Shown here: one piece after another, positions 61,101-64,000 of the stretch
Numbering within the stretch: position 1 is the stretch's first letter
How the letters are laid out: the number at the start of each line of letters is the position of its first letter
Source of the DNA: an uncultured Corynebacterium sp.
GTDB taxonomy: Bacteria; Actinomycetota; Actinomycetes; Mycobacteriales; Mycobacteriaceae
Direction of reading: 5' to 3'
Length of the DNA: 64,000 nt
NCBI RefSeq assembly: GCF_946223165.1
Contig: NZ_CAMIBP010000009.1
Coordinates: 15,926-79,925, forward strand
The notes under the pieces: generated by a model
Database searches by the model: none
What the model was told of the DNA's origin: nothing
What the model saw: only the letters and a program-made list of their open reading frames with translations
Program-made: the position numbers and the translations under genes

Positions 61101-64000
61101 ACTGGTTGCTTCGTAATCTCTTCAGAGATCACCGGCTCACCGTCCGGATTCGAGTTGGTGATGTTGCGCTTGATCGTCACCGTCTTCTCACCCGGAACGC
61201 CCGGCGTTGTCACCTTGGACTCACCAGCAGGCATGTTCGGGTCATACTTCACAACAACCTTGAACGGGGCTTCCGTCTTGAAGGTCTCGATGTTCTCACC
61301 GGTAGTCTTGCCACCTACGCGAATGATCTGCTTGACCGGAGCCTTAGTCTGCTCCCTTGTGACTTCTGGTTCACCAGAAGGCTTTCCGTCCACAAGCTTC
61401 TGTTTAGTCGTAACAGTCTCTTCGCCTTCTTCGCCGTTCTGGTCAATGACCTGCTTGCCAGCCTCCAAGTTCGGGTCGTATTTAACCTCAGTTTCGAACG
61501 GAACGCGGTTGTTTTCAATAAGGACCAATTCCTGATCATCAAGGCGCGGGCCGTACTCCACGATGCGTGGCTTCGGGTCCTTGGTCACGGTATCCGACGT
61601 GGTCTTCACCGTCGGGACACCGCCCGGTTCCAGGGTAGCGTCGAACTTCGCAGTGATAGTGCGCTCGCCAGCTTCACCTTCCTGAACAACCTTCACCTCA
61701 CCCGGCTTGAGCGCCGGGTTCGGACGCATGATGGTGTCGAAACCAGTAGCCATGGTCCAGGTCATCTCATCGGTGGCCTGAGCGGGCTTGGTACCAATGA
61801 CGACGACTTCGTTCACCGGCGCCTTTGTCTGCGACCAATTGCCCTTTCGGTCCTGTACCTCTGTGCCTGGAACACCTTCGGTTTCAACCTTGTAGGTGCC
61901 CTGTGGGACGGTGTCATCGAACTTGTACTCAACATCGAAAGGCACCTCACGAGTCGGGGCATCCTGGATGTTGATCGGTGCATAAATCCGATCGGTGGAA
62001 CCATCAGAGTAAGTCACCGTGACCGGAACCTTGATGGAATCACCCGGCTCCGCGGTCGTCGGCGCAGTAGCAACAACGTTGCCCTTGTCGTCCAAGCCCA
62101 CGATCCAGTCGCCGTTGGCCGTCGCGACCTTGTACGTCGGGTTGCCAAACTCGTTGGTAGCACCGGTTGCAGTGTAGCCGTCAGCCGGAGTGATCTTGTA
62201 TGGCTGTTCCTTCGCCACGGTAATACCGTCAGGAAGCTCGATGGTGAGCGGAGAAATAACAGTCTCGCCTGGGAAAGTGGTCTCTGGTGGGTAGGTCGGG
62301 TCAACCTCGAAGTTCTGAGTCAAGTTCACCACGGTGGTAACTGGAGTCTCATCGGTCGAACCATCGGGGTATGTCACCGTGACGTTGTGTACGTGCTTAT
62401 CACCCGGTTTAGAGTCAGCGGGCGGGGCTACGGAAACTACACCAGTATTCGGATCGATCTTGTAGGTCCATCCGTCGACGGTGTCCTCAGTTTTCGGCTT
62501 GTCGCCGTCCATACCGAAGGAGAAGGTCGTACCGTCCGGCGCACCGTCCCGGTTAACGGAACGCGGCACCTCGGTGCCTGGCTTGGTGGATTCGACCGGG
62601 TATGTAGGCTCGCTGATGTCCTTCTGGTTCTCCTTGACATTAAACGGCGCATAGACCGTGTCGGTGGAGCCGTCATAGTAAGTGACGGTAACAGGGATAT
62701 TCACGCCGTCACCAGGTCGAGCGTCCTTCGGTGCGGTGGCGGTGACGACACCGTTTTCGTCGACGCTGACCTTCCATCCATTGAAGTCGGAAGGCACCTG
62801 GTAACGCTTCGAAGGTTCCTTAGCGAGGTCGCGTTCAGGAATCTTCGTTGCTTCCGTAATCTCGGACTTAACTGTTCCACCAGGCGTAGTGTTTTGCAGC
62901 AAGTACTGTGCCTCATAGACCTGCCGTACTTCCGCCTTAACAACGACTGTGGCAATCGTCTTATCAATCGAACCGTCTTTGTATGTAACACGAACCGGAA
63001 TATCTACGGAAGATCCGGGCAGAGCGCGCTTGCTGATCGGCGTGGTGATGTCGCCCGTAACCGGGTCAATCTCCACATCTTCCCATTTCAGGTTGCGAGG
63101 TGGAGCAATATAGTCTGGGTCATTCGGATCCGTGATGATGGAAAACTGCGGTTTAGCGGCATCCTGCAAGTTAGTGCGATCCACATGGCTGACTACTGAA
63201 GTACCTGGCAGACCACTAATCGTCGGGTAAATAGGGTCATTCGTACGCGAGTAAGCGTCGATGACCGTGAATTCTGCCGGAACGGTAGCGGTGGAACCAT
63301 CCGGGTAGGTTACTTCCACCGGAACGGTGACAGTCGTACCATTTTCCACTGTCACATTCGGGGTTGCGGTAACCGTACCCTTCTCATCAATGGTGAACTC
63401 CCAGTCCTTCGGCAAGTTATCAGGCAACTTGTACTTAGCAAGTTTCGGATCAGACAACATCGTATCGATATGTGAAGTCACCATCTCCCCTGCCTTAGTC
63501 ACCTGTGCAGGGTAAGACGCGAAGTCCTTACCCGTACCGTCACCAATAACGTTGATGGTGCCGGTCACCACCTGTGGGGTAGCGCCCGTAGCGTAGTAAG
63601 CCTTCACTGGGACGGATAGTCGCGCGCCAGGTACAGCTGTTTCCGGAATTGTCGACGTCAGCTCACCAGTATTCTCGTCGATAGTGACTGTCCAGTCACC
63701 ATACTTGTACTCCAAAGAACCGTCGGGGAAGGTATAGCGATTGGGCTTCTCGTCATCGGCGCGACCGCCCAAGCCAAGCTCCGGAAAGGTTGGCTGAAGC
63801 GTAACCTTTTCATTTACGCGGCCGGATTCCGCGGTGTAGTCCGGCACCTTGATCGCATTGACGATCTGGAAGGGAACCTCAACGGTATCGGTCGTCCCAT
63901 CTGGGTAGGTAGCGATAACCCTCGGGAGAATCTTAGTGTTGTTCGCAGCAGCTTCCGGCGACGTCGCCTTGACCTTCACAGTTCCGTCATCATCGACCGT
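58193..64000 (-). CDS. Giant sortase-anchored surface protein with YPDG/Rib-like and G5 repeats (5' end outside)
   Basis: 1935 residues are visible and the frame is open at the right edge, so the start and signal peptide are missing. From N to C: six Rib/YPDG-like units (for example VPVEVTYPDGSTATVPAEF) to about residue 685; nine G5-like domains (61945 down to 59909); a short TVTETS linker; two more Rib-like units; a long Pro/Thr/Glu/Lys stalk (EPTDKPTAEPTDKP and similar); a hydrophobic stretch IGGLWPLLIPLVLLPPVLAH; a Gln/Pro/Ser linker; and the anchor LANTG, a membrane helix and RPGRRKDS. This is a wall-anchored adhesin. GC is lower than in the backbone. Confidence 0.88.
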   Translation of the reverse strand, partial: TVDDDGTVKVKATSPEAAANNTKILPRVIATYPDGTTDTVEVPFQIVNAIKVPDYTAESGRVNEKVTLQPTFPELGLGGRADDEKPNRYTFPDGSLEYKYGDWTVTIDENTGELTSTIPETAVPGARLSVPVKAYYATGATPQVVTGTINVIGDGTGKDFASYPAQVTKAGEMVTSHIDTMLSDPKLAKYKLPDNLPKDWEFTIDEKGTVTATPNVTVENGTTVTVPVEVTYPDGSTATVPAEFTVIDAYSRTNDPIYPTISGLPGTSVVSHVDRTNLQDAAKPQFSIITDPNDPDYIAPPRNLKWEDVEIDPVTGDITTPISKRALPGSSVDIPVRVTYKDGSIDKTIATVVVKAEVRQVYEAQYLLQNTTPGGTVKSEITEATKIPERDLAKEPSKRYQVPSDFNGWKVSVDENGVVTATAPKDARPGDGVNIPVTVTYYDGSTDTVYAPFNVKENQKDISEPTYPVESTKPGTEVPRSVNRDGAPDGTTFSFGMDGDKPKTEDTVDGWTYKIDPNTGVVSVAPPADSKPGDKHVHNVTVTYPDGSTDETPVTTVVNLTQNFEVDPTYPPETTFPGETVISPLTIELPDGITVAKEQPYKITPADGYTATGATNEFGNPTYKVATANGDWIVGLDDKGNVVATAPTTAEPGDSIKVPVTVTYSDGSTDRIYAPINIQDAPTREVPFDVEYKFDDTVPQGTYKVETEGVPGTEVQDRKGNWSQTKAPVNEVVVIGTKPAQATDEMTWTMATGFDTIMRPNPALKPGEVKVVQEGEAGERTITAKFDATLEPGGVPTVKTTSDTVTKDPKPRIVEYGPRLDDQELVLIENNRVPFETEVKYDPNLEAGKQVIDQNGEEGEETVTTKQKLVDGKPSGEPEVTREQTKAPVKQIIRVGGKTTGENIETFKTEAPFKVVVKYDPNMPAGESKVTTPGVPGEKTVTIKRNITNSNPDGEPVISEEITKQPVDEVITVGTKQATATDKVEWKEPIPFGTTLRPNSDLAPGETRVVQEGKNGEASYAAVFTGTNGEAQVQEVKARTEPVERIVEYGPRAEDTSVVTKTEKPVPFETKITFDDTLPAGEQVVDKQGELGIDVETSTQKIVDGKPSGEPTVTTARTKEPVAAEIRVGTKTTGTTSETVKSEVPFGVKVEFDPNMPAGTSEVVTEGVPGEKTVTITRDIVNSKPGDPQITEEVTKKPVDQVIKVGTKPSEASEKVTWTAQVPFEVETRPNPELKPGEIKVVQKGVPGEKTYTADFSAKGSDSTVTPEEKQTKDPVNEIIEYGPKVEDTFVVTKTEKPVPFETEIVFDDSLEKGKQVVDQQGEAGTEVVTSTQKIVDGKPEGDPTVTTERTKEPVKQIIRVGTKTVTETSKVTATETVTETSNTTTTVTEPAPDPELERSFYGVELVKPGQSASQDVKKHTDGNTYEVPSDVDGWTVSVDENGRVKATAPSTAKSGDYIEVPVTVTPKGGKPYVTNAVFIVKEDPQGDPTEPTEPNDPELIPAPTYNPDVIKAGDTKKVGINYGHTEGNTYELGEVPSGWIVTIDESTGELTVTPPADTPSGTIKEIPVKVTTKNGEVFNVKTVIGVVSDNCGCGPVEPSEPTDKPTAEPTDKPTEEPTDKPTDKPTAGPTSTVTVTTTVNPSEPVPSEDPSEPQPTSETPAPTPSDSGTTTVTVTETKESPEPKPSEEPVPSGTPKPTTSNTAKPTITVTVTEDPSRPKPSEEPTTDKPKPSEDQTVTVTVTETKGTPEPKPTDESTTPLVPTEPTDPTQPNEPGEPGKPSDPNEPRIPEIGGLWPLLIPLVLLPPVLAHFFEQPNNPALSQKPFEPLKPLDPKTPGEAPQQPQAPSEAPQQPQAPGEAAQQSAVESNNNAQPSQSDNTTRSSGSPSSTKDSTKSSSRSTLANTGANILWLLAAAWALIVGAVLLLRPGRRKDS
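59909..61945 (-). repeat. Three super-repeats of three G5-like domains
   Basis: The array splits into 61271-61945, 60572-61270 and 59909-60571, each about 221-233 codons. Every unit holds three G5-like domains in the same order. The first ends in VxVGTK, the second is led by a PNxxLxPGExxVVQ phrase and ends in VEYGP, and the third ends in IRVGxK. Corresponding domains in different units resemble each other more than their neighbours do. Confidence 0.8.

Noticed and set aside
59426..63199. A 1257-residue plus-strand open frame opposite the surface protein
   Set aside because: Its repeats mirror the YPDG and G5 repeats of the real minus-strand gene, and it has no anchor, signal peptide or family motif.

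Overview
The window is a GC-rich stretch of an actinobacterial chromosome that reads as Corynebacterium. Supporting signs are the E1-E2 fusion OdhA, the clustered argS-lysA-hom-thrB genes, a McbR-like box in the hom promoter, an LAxTG-type sortase-anchored surface protein, and several start codons lying 6-8 nt behind a TANNNT -10 box (leaderless style). From memory, the order odhA ... DEAD-box helicase ... putP ... argS-lysA-hom-thrB-arnR also follows Corynebacterium glutamicum. I cannot name the species.

Layout. 1-6353: a nitrite/nitrate-type respiratory block. It holds the membrane part of a probable Cu nitrite reductase/multicopper oxidase (cut by the window edge), an NnrS-like membrane protein, a DUF2249 protein, a molybdate importer (ModA and a fused ModB-ModC), and an ArnR/SufR-like four-cysteine regulator. 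6387-12835: threonine, lysine and arginyl-tRNA genes on the minus strand (thrB, hom, lysA, argS). 13198-20821: lactate use, with an MHS-family permease, a GntR/LldR-type repressor, LctP permease and LutABC; two repressor half-turn palindromes sit on the MHS promoter. 21032-24424: secreted S33 peptidase with a decayed second copy, tRNA-Arg(CCG), small proteins and a MarR regulator. 24576-32398: a tight four-gene minus-strand run, SNF2 helicase, SWIM protein, Mre11/SbcD-like nuclease and Rad50/SbcC-like ATPase. 32577-39953: putP, a secreted HNH nuclease, a small membrane protein, a broken pirin gene, a DEAD-box RNA helicase and a GDSL lipoprotein.

39960-43851 is the most interesting spot. A lower-GC pair encodes a NudG/MutT-like Nudix hydrolase followed 35 bp later by a PLD-helicase-DUF3427 protein with the architecture of SauUSI, a modification-dependent (type IV) restriction enzyme. 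The flanks hold gene debris: a Nudix-like remnant upstream and a frameshifted old-yellow-enzyme gene downstream. I suggest that the Nudix enzyme cleans modified dCTP while the nuclease cuts modified-cytosine DNA.

45201-57582: a 15-bp tandem repeat, an RpiR regulator with a perfect 18-bp palindrome over its promoter, an MFS permease, small hypothetical genes, an ECF-S-like membrane protein, an acidic poly-Asp protein, a type-B carboxylesterase, an EcsC-like protein and odhA. 58193-64000: the C-terminal 1935 residues of a giant surface protein with YPDG/Rib-like modules, nine G5-like domains in a period-three super-repeat, proline-rich stalks and an LANTG anchor; its start lies outside the window.
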